33,770 nt of DNA from JAFDVL01 sp043736395 (GCA_043736395.1 JAYTCQ010000430.1:1-33770), one strand, 5' to 3'. Counted from the first letter of the stretch, positions 16,370-24,154 are shown. Notes: generated by a model from the sequence alone, not told the origin. Numbers and translations: made by a program.

Positions 16370-17146
16370 TTAATTGGCACGAACAAAGGAGCTTTTGGCT
16401 CGTCCATCGCCACCTCTGCGCGTCATGATAATTTCGGCCATAATTGCTACGGCAATTTCTTCGGGAGTTTGCGCGCCAATATTCAGACCAATCGGCGCAT
16501 GTAATCGCTTCATCAGATCATCGCTGATGCCTTCGTGTTTGAGGTGAGCCCGAATTGTTGTGGTGCGCCGTCGGCTGCCAATCATGCCCAGATATTTCAC
16601 CGGTTTTTCGATGACTTCGCGGAGGCAGATTTCGTCATGGCGATGGCCGCGCGTCACGATGACGACCTGCGAAGCGGCTGTCAGCTTGAGTGATTGCAAG
16701 GCCGCAACGAAGTCATCGCAAATAATATTTATTCGATGATCTGGAAATTTTTCACGCGCTGCGAAATCCGCACGGTCATCAATCACCGTGACGCGAAATC
16801 CTAAAAATGCACCGCACTGCGCGACTGCCTGGCCGACGTGACCGCATCCGCAAATAATTAATTCTGGTTGAGGGCGGGCAATTTCAAAAAGTAATCTTAC
16901 TTTGCCAGCGTCTTGCGTAACGATTTCCTGCCGATCATCAGCGATGAGCGGCTGAGCCAGAGCCAGAGCTGTTTTGTCGAGTTCCGCGCCTTGTGCCAGA
17001 GAACCACTAACAATCCCAATTTCTTCTTCAATGAGAAGTTTATTCGGAGCTTGATGTTCGTCCGAAACAGTAGAAATAATTGCCAGCGCATGTCCGTTCG
17101 CAAAGGCAAGATTAATTGCGGAAGAAACTTCAATGGGTGTCAGCAT
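16370..17146 (-). CDS. XdhC family protein with Rossmann domain
   Basis: XdhC/CoxI proteins help load the molybdenum cofactor into xanthine dehydrogenase-type enzymes. From the ATG at 17146 the protein has 258 residues. The N-terminal region includes SGSLAQGAELDKTAL, similar to the family's first domain but reduced. The C-terminal Rossmann-fold XdhC domain has GCGHVGQ at 100-106, VTVIDDRADFA, VIVTRGHRHDE and the end motif IGLNIGAQTPEEIAVAIMAEI. An in-frame TTG at 17173 would overlap the upstream gene and give 9 more residues. The preceding gene encodes the separate XdhC_CoxI domain. No molybdenum hydroxylase is in the window. Confidence 0.9.
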   Translation of the reverse strand: MLTPIEVSSAINLAFANGHALAIISTVSDEHQAPNKLLIEEEIGIVSGSLAQGAELDKTALALAQPLIADDRQEIVTQDAGKVRLLFEIARPQPELIICGCGHVGQAVAQCGAFLGFRVTVIDDRADFAAREKFPDHRINIICDDFVAALQSLKLTAASQVVIVTRGHRHDEICLREVIEKPVKYLGMIGSRRRTTTIRAHLKHEGISDDLMKRLHAPIGLNIGAQTPEEIAVAIMAEIIMTRRGGDGRAKSSFVRAN

Positions 17147-17159
17147 AAAAAATCGGGCG

Positions 17160-17492
17160 TTACCAAACCTCAATCATCACTTCCATTTCTCCGCCGCAGA
17201 TCATGCCTTCTTCATCGGGAGGAACGTCAGGATTGTCGCGCAGAATAAAATGACAGAGACGCGATTTTCCGTCTTGCAAAGCTTCTTTCGCTTCAGCCCA
17301 GACATCAGCTTCGACACAGCCTCCGCCCACTGTTCCCAGCATTTTTCCATTGTCATACACTAAAAGTTTGGCTCCGGTGCGTTGCGGAGTTGATCCCGAG
17401 GTTGTGATGATCGTCGCCACGGCAAGCTGGTTTCCATCGGACTTTGCTTTAGAAATTTCTGCGTAAACTTCGGATTGCGTTAGGAGGCCCAT
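17160..17492 (-). CDS. XdhC/CoxI N-terminal-domain protein
   Basis: This 110-residue protein is a stand-alone XdhC_CoxI domain. It contains ATIITTSGSTPQRTGAKLLV and GTVGGGCVEADVWAEA, then a C-terminal stretch with CGGEMEVMIEV. The conserved Cys in GGGCVEA is present. It lies 6 bases after the phosphoesterase gene and 13 bases before the second XdhC gene. The two halves of what is often one protein are thus made as two polypeptides. They may assist a molybdenum enzyme encoded elsewhere. Confidence 0.9.
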   Translation of the reverse strand: MGLLTQSEVYAEISKAKSDGNQLAVATIITTSGSTPQRTGAKLLVYDNGKMLGTVGGGCVEADVWAEAKEALQDGKSRLCHFILRDNPDVPPDEEGMICGGEMEVMIEVW

Positions 17493-17498
17493 AAAAAA

Positions 17499-18347
17499 TT
17501 AAATAGTAATTTCACCGCGTCTCAAAGTGTAAATGACGATTTCCGGTGGACAAAATAATCGGACAGGAGGAAGCACCGTTCCAAGCCCGCGCGTTGTATA
17601 AATCTGCATTGTATCGAGGCGATTTAATCCCATAATATAATTATTGCCAAGCAGCTTCAGATGCGGCGCGCCTAAGATTGGAACTCTGATTTGTCCGCCG
17701 TGAGTGTGTCCTGACAGCATAAAATCAGAATGCTGGTTTTTCTCAGCAAATACATCGATAAAATCCGGATTGTGTGAAAGTGTGATGCGGGCTTCGTCTT
17801 TTCCGCAGTCGTTGAGAAGCTTCGGCAGGTCAGTGTCTCCAAAATGTAAATCGTCAACTCCGACCAGCCAGAGTTTTTCGCCATTTTTTTCCAGTGCTTC
17901 TTTTTGGTCAATTAAGACAGTGATCCCGGCTTGTCGCAACGCTCGTGTGACGCGTCCGGCGCTGTTGTAATGATCGTGATTGCCAAGCACTGCGAATTTA
18001 CCAATTCGTGCGCGAAGCCCTGATAATACTTCTCCGCACGGCTCTGAATAAGCCTTTGCCCCAAGCGTAAAATCTCCGGTGAGCGCAATCAAATCGGGAT
18101 TCAAAGCATTCGTGATGTCTACGCAACGTTGGATGTATTCCTGAGAAATAAACGCTCCGTGATGAATATCGCTGAGATGAGCAATGGTCAGATCGTTAAA
18201 TTCAGACGGCAAACGCGGCAAATTTACAGTCACTTTAGAAACTTCAACTCCGGTGCGCAGGGAGTATCCAACCCCTAATCCGCCGAGGCCCGCCGTCACA
18301 ATTGAAGCGGCAGAAAGCTTGATGAATTGTCGGCGCGAGAACTTCAA
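17499..18347 (-). CDS. Tat-exported metallophosphoesterase (YkuE/LpxG-like)
   Basis: The 282-residue protein begins with a twin-arginine signal, S4-R5-R6-Q7-F8, followed by a hydrophobic, Gly/Ala-rich stretch to about residue 30. It is probably exported folded, or anchored in the membrane. The calcineurin-type phosphoesterase motifs are complete: D60-I-H62, G91-D92, G122-N-H-D, S191-H192 and G213-H214-T-H216-G-G. The nearest families are YkuE-like phosphodiesterases and UDP-2,3-diacylglucosamine hydrolases of the LpxG type, so a lipid or cell-envelope phosphoester is a likely substrate. It starts 2 bases after the TonB-C gene stop and runs into the XdhC genes, so it is co-transcribed with them. 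Confidence 0.9.
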   Translation of the reverse strand: MKFSRRQFIKLSAASIVTAGLGGLGVGYSLRTGVEVSKVTVNLPRLPSEFNDLTIAHLSDIHHGAFISQEYIQRCVDITNALNPDLIALTGDFTLGAKAYSEPCGEVLSGLRARIGKFAVLGNHDHYNSAGRVTRALRQAGITVLIDQKEALEKNGEKLWLVGVDDLHFGDTDLPKLLNDCGKDEARITLSHNPDFIDVFAEKNQHSDFMLSGHTHGGQIRVPILGAPHLKLLGNNYIMGLNRLDTMQIYTTRGLGTVLPPVRLFCPPEIVIYTLRRGEITI

Positions 18348-18349
18348 AT

Positions 18350-19243
18350 TTACTTTTCTCCGGAAGCGGTTTTCGTAGTTTGCTGTAATGGTTTGATCGT
18401 TGCCATCGTATGCGTCAACGAGAAGGTGTATACGATGTTCGCGCGAATATCAACGGCTTGTCCATCAACCATCACCGGATCAAAGACAATTCGTTTTGCC
18501 ATCTCCATTGCATTTTCATCTAGCCCGAGACCTAGTTTTTGCTCAAAACTTAAGTCTTTGATTTTTCCATCGCGGGTAAATAAGGCGCCAATGACGACCT
18601 GTCCTTCGATGCGTTTTTCGCGGGCTTTTGGTGTATAAGACGGCAGGTACAAAGAACGGATTGTCGGGCGCGGAAGCTCAACAGATTTATGCATGACTAC
18701 AGGTTTCGCAGCTTCAGTCGGCGTGCGATTCACATTGACGGAACGCTTTTCATCAGGGTCTTCTTCGATGACTACAATGGTTTCGATTCCATCCAAAGGA
18801 CTCGGTTTTGGCAGGGAAGCGATGGTGCGCGCCTTCTCAGTTTTTTCCAGTACGAAAAATTTCTCAGCGCGCTTTTCGATCTCAATTAATTTCCATTGCC
18901 CGCTTAAAATATCGCCGGTTTTTAGAGTTTGAGCTTGTTCATCTTTTACTCCCATCATGGAAATTAATTCGTCAGGGGTAAGAATTTGCAACTCAGGAAC
19001 AATGTCGACGCCGCTCATCGTTACCAGTTTTTTGACATACTGCTTTTGTAATTGGAGCCTTTGCTTCGAGCGGGCATAATCATTGCGATTGATTTCCTGA
19101 TGCGCAATCTGATATTCCAATTCGTTCAACTCTTCGTCAATATTGACGAAGTATGCTGTAACAATTGGCCCATAAGTTGACTGTGCCTGCGTGCCGATGA
19201 CTAACGAAAAAATAATGATGAAGATGAAAGAGAGTTTAGACAT
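18350..19243 (-). CDS. Secreted TonB C-terminal-domain protein
   Basis: The 297-residue protein has an N-terminal signal peptide (MSKLSFIFIIIFSLVIGTQA). A charged, helical region follows (about 30-75, probably a coiled coil), then a variable middle. A TonB C-terminal domain lies at about 205-275, with KRIEGQVVIGALFTRDGKIK, LGLGLDENAMEMAKRIVFDP and ANIVYTF. The proline-rich spacer and the N-terminal membrane anchor of a classic TonB are missing. It is therefore more likely a periplasmic or surface protein using this fold than an energy transducer. It heads the 9-kb minus-strand run and overlaps no neighbour. No clear ribosome binding site is seen before the ATG. Confidence 0.85.
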   Translation of the reverse strand: MSKLSFIFIIIFSLVIGTQAQSTYGPIVTAYFVNIDEELNELEYQIAHQEINRNDYARSKQRLQLQKQYVKKLVTMSGVDIVPELQILTPDELISMMGVKDEQAQTLKTGDILSGQWKLIEIEKRAEKFFVLEKTEKARTIASLPKPSPLDGIETIVVIEEDPDEKRSVNVNRTPTEAAKPVVMHKSVELPRPTIRSLYLPSYTPKAREKRIEGQVVIGALFTRDGKIKDLSFEQKLGLGLDENAMEMAKRIVFDPVMVDGQAVDIRANIVYTFSLTHTMATIKPLQQTTKTASGEK

Positions 19244-19326
19244 TAGGATGAGATGATAGGGCTAACGTAACTTCGATGAGTATTATGTAGCATCGTTTCC
19301 AATGAGGTCAAGAAAGCATTTTTCCG

Positions 19327-19923
19327 ATGGTGAATCAGCGCGACACAAAATTTTCAGTACGCTCCGCAACTGCCACAGATATTGCAGCGATTGCGGCGTT
19401 GACGCAGGAATTGCTGCAATATGAAACGGCGCTATCGCGGACGACGAATACAATAAATTCCTGGGCCGCGACCGAAGCGGAAGTTCGCAAACAATTTTTC
19501 TTATCCAATACAAAATTTTTTATCGCAGAAACTGAAGGCAAAATCGTAGCTTACTTGAAAGCCATCATCATCGGAAAAGAATTACAATCTTCACAGCTCA
19601 GCCTTAGCCGTAAATTACGAAGTAAAATTGAAAAAATTTCCAAGCGCGTATTTATATTTTTGCTCCGGCTTCCGCGTCCTGCGATTCAAGTGCAAACCGG
19701 AATTATTTCAGGGGTTTTTGTCTTGCCCGAAGCTCGCGGACGTGGAGTTGGCAAAGCGCTGGCTGAAACCGCCGAAGCGTGGTTCGCCGAAAATGGATTA
19801 TTAACGAGTGAATTGCAGGTGCTTCACGGTAATGAAGTGGCACAACATTTGTGGGAAGAATTAGGCTATGAACCGCTGGCGTTGGGGATGCGAAAAAAAT
19901 TGGGAAAGGCGGATATGGCTTAG
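19327..19923 (+). CDS. GNAT family N-acetyltransferase
   Basis: The 198 residues form a GNAT fold. The acetyl-CoA-binding motif A is GVFVLPEARGRGVGKALAE, with R-G-R-G-V-G. After it come AEAWFAENGL and the typical C-terminal strand/helix LQVLHGNEVAQHLWEELGYEPLA. An unusual lysine/arginine-rich insert lies at about residues 95-120. The substrate cannot be predicted. It is divergent from the TonB-C gene (83 bases between starts) and converges on the flavoprotein gene. Confidence 0.85.
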   Translation: MVNQRDTKFSVRSATATDIAAIAALTQELLQYETALSRTTNTINSWAATEAEVRKQFFLSNTKFFIAETEGKIVAYLKAIIIGKELQSSQLSLSRKLRSKIEKISKRVFIFLLRLPRPAIQVQTGIISGVFVLPEARGRGVGKALAETAEAWFAENGLLTSELQVLHGNEVAQHLWEELGYEPLALGMRKKLGKADMA

Positions 19924-20007
19924 ACAGCAAATATGAAACGGTGTTGCACCACCAACGATGAAAATGCCGTTTTGAATAGAATCAACAACTTACGTGGGCA
20001 TTTTCAG

Positions 20008-20050
20008 AACAGGATTTACACGATGAACAAGATTGACGGACATCCTGTCT
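20008..20050. repeat. Degenerate ACAGGAT-type intergenic repeat
   Basis: Between the convergent GNAT and flavoprotein genes lies a run of ACAGGAT-like units: AACAGGATT, ACACGATG, AACAAGATT and GACGGACATCCTGTC. The first ACAGGAT (20009-20015) is complementary to ATCCTGT (20042-20048). It resembles the dispersed ACAGGATNNACAGGAT repeats seen between genes of many bacteria. A 10-base-pair inverted repeat (TGAAAATGCC at 19959-19968, GGCATTTTCA at 19997-20006) lies just before it. Confidence 0.5.
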
Positions 20051-20954
20051 ATTTTCCTTCCCGAAATTTCTCAGCTATATCTTTCGCCGCAATCGCTCCG
20101 TGGCCGATGGCAGTAGCGATGCTAAAACATATCGGACGGCAGACATCGCCAACTGCGTAAATATTTTCGATAGAAGTTTGCTGCGCTTGATTCGTTACGA
20201 TGTAGCCGGATTGATCTAGCTTTATCTGTTCGCCAAAGATTTCAGTATTCGGTTTTATTCCCAATCGAACCACTAATCCGCCGACTAATAATTCTTCAGA
20301 TTTTTGTGAAGTCAGATCGTGAATTGTGAGGGAAAGTTGTGCCGCGAGTTGTGTTACTTCTTTAATTTCGCAGTGCGTTCGGATCGTAATTCGAGGATGT
20401 GCCTGCGCCTGTTCCAGCCAGGTTTTACGGGATCGAAATTGATCGGAGCGGTGAATTAAAATCACTTCAGGACAGACGTCAGCGAGGATCAAACTGTCTT
20501 CGACAGCGGAGTCTCCGCCGCCGACAATGCAGACGGATTTGCCTGCTAATGTTTTCTGATCTTCCAGCGCAGAATAGCTGGTGAATGCAGATTCGTTCGG
20601 CAAACCAAGCGTCCGCGTACTGGCTCCGGTAGCAATAATCAACGCCTGAAAATCCAATCGTTCACCACCTGCAAGCAAATATTTATCCTGAAGATTTATG
20701 GATTGAATCTGGCAATTCAATCGCCAGTTTAATTGATAATTTTGTAAATGTGCGACGAAAGCATCACGTAATTCAATGCCGGTCTTATCAGGAAACCCCG
20801 GATATTCCAGCGTTGGATGACGCATCTGTAGCATTTGCCCGCCAAGCTCTGAAGCCTGATCAAGCATTAATGCTGACAATCCTAATGAATGACACCAGAG
20901 CAGCGCGCTGCTTCCAGCTGGGCCTCCGCCAACGATGATGACTTGATTGCTCAT
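20049..20954 (-). CDS. Thioredoxin reductase-like FAD/NAD(P)-dependent oxidoreductase without CxxC
   Basis: From the ATG at 20954 the protein has 301 residues. It shows an FAD-binding GGGPAG at 9-14, LGGQM, EYPGFP, IIATGA, a second dinucleotide-binding motif VGGGDSAVEDS at about 144-154, and the C-terminal YAVGDV. This is the TrxR/ferredoxin-NADP reductase fold. The redox-active CxxC of true thioredoxin reductase is absent: the region before the second Rossmann motif reads SYSALEDQKTLAGKS. It is therefore more likely a ferredoxin/flavodoxin-NADP reductase-type or other electron-transfer enzyme. In-frame upstream starts at 20993 (ATG) and 21026 (TTG) exist. The last would overlap the small secreted protein gene upstream. 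Confidence 0.85.
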   Translation of the reverse strand: MSNQVIIVGGGPAGSSALLWCHSLGLSALMLDQASELGGQMLQMRHPTLEYPGFPDKTGIELRDAFVAHLQNYQLNWRLNCQIQSINLQDKYLLAGGERLDFQALIIATGASTRTLGLPNESAFTSYSALEDQKTLAGKSVCIVGGGDSAVEDSLILADVCPEVILIHRSDQFRSRKTWLEQAQAHPRITIRTHCEIKEVTQLAAQLSLTIHDLTSQKSEELLVGGLVVRLGIKPNTEIFGEQIKLDQSGYIVTNQAQQTSIENIYAVGDVCRPICFSIATAIGHGAIAAKDIAEKFREGK

Positions 20955-21003
20955 GTCTACATCGAACACTTTTTGCCGGAGTTTTTCAACCATCCAGCAA
21001 CAA

Positions 21004-21216
21004 TTATCGCTGAACGTTGAGCGCAATTGTTTCTAAAATGGTCGTTTTTACGGTGTTGGAATTCACTTTAATGGTTTCACCTTTTTCATTTTTATATTCA
21101 ATCGTAGCGGTGTTGACGATGACAGACGCTGGCTTTGCTTCCGCCTTATTTGGCGTTGCTGGAATTGACGATTGAAGTGGATGTGAGAGAGCTGCGAGTA
21201 ATAACAGGGAAATCAT
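21004..21216 (-). CDS. Small secreted protein (70 aa) with DUF11-like strand pair
   Basis: The predicted 70-residue protein has a short hydrophobic signal-like N-terminus (MISLLLLAALSHPLQ) and an Ala/Pro/Lys linker. Two likely beta strands follow: SVIVNTATIEYKNEKGE and KVNSNTVKTTI. The pattern N-T-A-T-x-x-Y...N-T-V is reminiscent of a single DUF11-type repeat. An AAAGGA ribosome binding site is about 8 bases before the ATG, which supports a real gene. It lies just upstream of the flavoprotein gene on the same strand and may be co-transcribed. Function unknown. Confidence 0.6.
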   Translation of the reverse strand: MISLLLLAALSHPLQSSIPATPNKAEAKPASVIVNTATIEYKNEKGETIKVNSNTVKTTILETIALNVQR

Positions 21217-21335
21217 AGGTTGTTCCTTTCGCTTGGTAGTAGTTAACGATAGTAAGCAAATAAGTAATAGTTCGAATCACGAAGAATTACCAGTCCGCTT
21301 GAATCGAATGCCTGTGAGTGACATCATCTGTCGTT

Positions 21336-22289
21336 ATGAAAATAGTGTTTTTGATCATTTTTGTTGTCGGATTCAGCTCAGTGGCTTGTTCATTGTCTGA
21401 ATCAAAAGCTGAAAAAAATGAAGTTCCCTTTAAGCCCTGGGCCGAAGTGGAAAATAAGGATTCGCAAGGTTTGGCAGCTTCTTCTTACGACGAAGGGAAA
21501 CAAATCGGCACAATCACCAGCAAGTCATTGGAAGAAGTTTCCGGGTTAGTTGCCAGCCGATCCGCTGCCGACATTTTCTGGGTCAATAATGACAGCGGTA
21601 ATAAATCTCGTCTTTACGCAATTCAATCGGATGGCAAGTTGCTGGCTACGGTTGACATCGAAGACACTACTAACATTGATTGGGAAGACCTTAGTGCCGG
21701 GCCTGGGAAAGATGGCAAACCTGCGTTGTATATTTCTGACGCTGGCGACAATGATCGTAATCGGGATGATTATGTCTTGTACCGAGTGCCGGAACCGTCA
21801 ACCATTAGTGATCAAAAAATAAGTAAAGATTTAGTTGAGTCGTTCCCTTTTGCTTATCCCGATGGTCATCACGATTGCGAAGCAATTTTTGTTGATCCGA
21901 TCAGTGGACAAATTATCCTGCTCACGAAAACATACAAACAAGACTGTGAGGTTTACACTTTTCCGATGCCTCTGCGCACCGGAGAAAAAGTAGTGCTTGA
22001 AAAGGTGAAGGGCAAACATATTAAAAGTATTGAGCGATTACGGACAATTACCGGCGCAGCCATTTCACCAGACGGTTCACGGGTGGCGATTCGGACTTAC
22101 TTTGGGGCTTTTGAATTAGAGCGGTTGAACGGAAAACCACTACTTACAATTTTCGATAATGAACCAACGATTATTAAGGCTCCGTTGCTGAAACAAGCGG
22201 AAGCGATTGCATATTCGCTGGATGGTAAATCAGTGCTGATGACCAGTGAAAAAATTCCGGCTCCGATTTTTCAATTAAAACGCAAATAG
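21336..22289 (+). CDS. Putative lipoprotein, beta-propeller-like hypothetical protein
   Basis: From the ATG at 21336 the protein has 317 residues. It starts with a hydrophobic signal and a Cys at residue 18 in S-V-A-C, a weak lipobox. The mature part has repeated beta-strand patterns with acidic, Asp/Asn-rich turns (FWVNNDSGNKSRLYAI, YISDAGDNDRNRDDYVLYRV, ISPDGSRVAIRTY, YSLDGKSVLMTSE). These suggest a beta-propeller or phytase/esterase-like fold. A GTG six codons upstream (21318) is possible. I do not recognise a named family. It lies alone on the plus strand, divergent from the small secreted protein gene. Confidence 0.75.
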   Translation: MKIVFLIIFVVGFSSVACSLSESKAEKNEVPFKPWAEVENKDSQGLAASSYDEGKQIGTITSKSLEEVSGLVASRSAADIFWVNNDSGNKSRLYAIQSDGKLLATVDIEDTTNIDWEDLSAGPGKDGKPALYISDAGDNDRNRDDYVLYRVPEPSTISDQKISKDLVESFPFAYPDGHHDCEAIFVDPISGQIILLTKTYKQDCEVYTFPMPLRTGEKVVLEKVKGKHIKSIERLRTITGAAISPDGSRVAIRTYFGAFELERLNGKPLLTIFDNEPTIIKAPLLKQAEAIAYSLDGKSVLMTSEKIPAPIFQLKRK

Positions 22290-22798
22290 GCCGTCAGATT
22301 TGAAAATTTTATTTGATGGAAGGTTTTTGAGTGGGTTACGTTAAGCTAAGAATTTAATGATGATCTGTGTCCCGACGAATATCCTGCCGCCAAATTTCAA
22401 TGATTAAACGATCAACTTCAGTCCAATGCAATTGGCATGGCTTTACTTCCGCGCCGTAAAAGCGCGAGACAAGCTCTCGTAACCCATCAAATCCCAAACC
22501 TTTTTTCCAGCCTTCACACAGAAGGTGAAGCTGACGATCTGAGGTGACAGAATCAGCGATAGCGGTACGATGTATGAGTGCAGCTGATGCGGATGAATGA
22601 ACCATCCTGCAACATCCTTCCCGGGGCGGGAGAAGACCAGACCTTTGCTTTTTCGTTGGCTAGAATTTTTATTATCCTTAGTCGTACTCGAATTTAGGAC
22701 ACAGAGGTCAGGTATGTCAATTGCAACAATCAATTCCGTGATGCTAAGCTGCATAAATATTTCAATCAGGTCAAAATAATTTCTATCTTGGAGGTTAC
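22290..22798. other. Gap of about 500 bases with one doubtful small ORF
   Basis: Apart from the possible gene at 22354-22605 on the minus strand, I see no gene, RNA or strong terminator here. The plus-strand end carries the promoter and ribosome binding site (GGAGG) of the next gene. Confidence 0.5.
22354..22605 (-). CDS. Possible small helical protein (83 aa), uncertain
   Basis: The frame has 83 codons. After an unconvincing N-terminus, residues of about 20-75 show an amphipathic pattern: RQLHLLCEGWKKGLGFDGL, RELVSRFYGAEV, QLHWTEVDRLIIEIW. This resembles small helical DNA-associated domains such as the GemA/DUF1018 type. There is no good ribosome binding site and another long frame overlaps it. 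It may be a real gene, a remnant or chance. Confidence 0.35.
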   Translation of the reverse strand: MVHSSASAALIHRTAIADSVTSDRQLHLLCEGWKKGLGFDGLRELVSRFYGAEVKPCQLHWTEVDRLIIEIWRQDIRRDTDHH

Positions 22799-23647
22799 AT
22801 GTTACGACGTTTTTTAGCAGTTTCGGTTTTTTTCATTCTGGCGAACACTGTTTTCGCACAGGATAATTTGAGTGTAGTTGGACGCCCACAGAAAATTAAA
22901 GATCAAATGTCAGCACGCGGGATGCAGGATCAGGCGGCTCCTGCGCTGACAATTATTGAGCCAAAGCCGGGCGCAACAATTTCCGGTTCGACGCTGAAAC
23001 TTAAACTTGGAATCGGCGGAGATTTGAAGGGCTACCATCCGCACAAAGACCCCGCAACCAATGCCGGCAATCACATTCATGTGATTCTGGATAATCAACC
23101 CTACGAAGCGCATTACAGCCTGGACACCGGATTTGAACTGCGCAATCTGGCGGCAGGGAAACACACAATTCGTGTTTTCGCTTCGCGCCCCTGGCACGAA
23201 AGCTATAAAAATATTGGCTCATTTCAGATGGTCACGTTTACGGTAGCTGGCGGCGGCGACGTGTCAAAGCCTACGACAACCGCTGGCGGACAAACCATGG
23301 CAGAAGGCAAAGATTATGCTACGCAAAGTCAGGCCGGAGCCGTCAACGCGAAAAAACCTTTGCTGACGTATAGCCGCCCGAAAGGCGAATACAAAGGCGC
23401 TGATCCGGTGATGATTGATTTCTGGCTGAACAACGCCAAGCTCAAAGGCGAAGGCGGAAAATACCAAGTCCGTTATTCAATTGACGGCGGCGCAGCAAAG
23501 ATGCTGGATAAATGGGAACCCATCTGGATTGATGGATTATCAAACGGGAAGCATACCTTCAAACTGGAACTCGTAGATGGCAAAGGAAACGTCGTAGATA
23601 ATGGCGGATACAATTTCACCACGCGTGAAATCACTGTTGTTAAGTAA
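22799..23647 (+). CDS. Secreted protein with two Ig-like domains, hypothetical
   Basis: The 282-residue protein has a clear signal peptide (MLRRFLAVSVFFILANTVFAQ). Residues of about 48-150 form a beta-sandwich-like domain starting at IIEPKPGATISGS, containing HIHVILDNQPYEAHY and ending in QMVTFTV. A linker follows, then a second similar domain (about 190-280) with KGADPVMIDFWLNNA, YQVRYSIDGG and KHTFKLELVDGKGN. Both resemble Ig-like/DUF4399-type domains. A GGAGG ribosome binding site is 6 bases before the ATG. It is probably periplasmic or extracellular. It ends at a REPIN-like hairpin shared with the convergent gene. Confidence 0.8.
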   Translation: MLRRFLAVSVFFILANTVFAQDNLSVVGRPQKIKDQMSARGMQDQAAPALTIIEPKPGATISGSTLKLKLGIGGDLKGYHPHKDPATNAGNHIHVILDNQPYEAHYSLDTGFELRNLAAGKHTIRVFASRPWHESYKNIGSFQMVTFTVAGGGDVSKPTTTAGGQTMAEGKDYATQSQAGAVNAKKPLLTYSRPKGEYKGADPVMIDFWLNNAKLKGEGGKYQVRYSIDGGAAKMLDKWEPIWIDGLSNGKHTFKLELVDGKGNVVDNGGYNFTTREITVVK

Positions 23648-23652
23648 AGAAC

Positions 23653-23731
23653 AAAAAGTGGCACGGATTTTTTGTCCGCGAATGTTCATAAAATTGTTCA
23701 CGGCGCGGATAAAAAATCCGCGCCACTTTTT
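23653..23731. repeat. REPIN-like inverted hairpin pair, also a bidirectional terminator
   Basis: Two 28-base arms (23653-23680 and 23704-23731) are inverted copies matching at 26 of 28 positions, separated by 23 bases. Each arm contains its own palindrome; the right one is perfect (CGCGGAT, five A, ATCCGCG). The outer ends are runs of A on one side and T on the other, so the folded structure ends in T-runs on both strands. It lies between convergent genes and should end both transcripts. The double-hairpin design is that of REPIN elements. Confidence 0.7.
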
Positions 23732-23740
23732 TTGCAGTCG

Positions 23741-24154
23741 CTATTTTTCTGTGACAGCCCCAGCCCTGGCCGAACGTAATATTTTGATCAGACATTTTGC
23801 TAATTTGGGTTCAATTTCTCCGCCCAGTGAAGTTTCCTCGCAAGTCGCTAACACAAGTTTTGCGCTTGGATCCATGACCGTAATCGTAAAGCGAGTCGTC
23901 CATTTTTTGCGGTAAACTTCAACAATTAAATCCGCCTCTTCTCTATCGCGATTCAGCATTAATCCCCACGCCACAAATTCCGGCTGTTTCAATAATTCAC
24001 GTTCAAAAGCCTGCGCATTCATAAATCCTGATTTGGCATCAATGAAAATTGAATGGGCGGATCGCAAAATTGAATTCTTGTTTTGGCCTTGAACGTTACT
24101 GGTTAGAAAGCAGAAAAGTAGGCAGATGAGTGAGGCAGTTTTAATGAAATTCAT
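23741..24154 (-). CDS. Small secreted protein, unknown function
   Basis: From the ATG at 24154 the protein has 137 residues with a signal peptide (MNFIKTASLICLLFCFLTSNVQG). A GGAG ribosome binding site lies about 8 bases upstream, so the longer frame from 24226 is rejected. The mature part is a mixed alpha/beta domain with FIDAKSGFMNAQAFERELLK, DREEADLIVEVYRKKWTTRF and FTITVMDPSAKLVLATCEET. This resembles small periplasmic domains often found as single-copy secreted proteins in Acidobacteriota (from memory, not verified). It converges on the secreted two-domain protein gene. Confidence 0.7.
   Translation of the reverse strand: MNFIKTASLICLLFCFLTSNVQGQNKNSILRSAHSIFIDAKSGFMNAQAFERELLKQPEFVAWGLMLNRDREEADLIVEVYRKKWTTRFTITVMDPSAKLVLATCEETSLGGEIEPKLAKCLIKILRSARAGAVTEK

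Noticed and set aside
22443..22754. 103-codon minus-strand frame overlapping the 83-codon frame
   Set aside because: The residue pattern is random-like and the other frame looks more protein-like.
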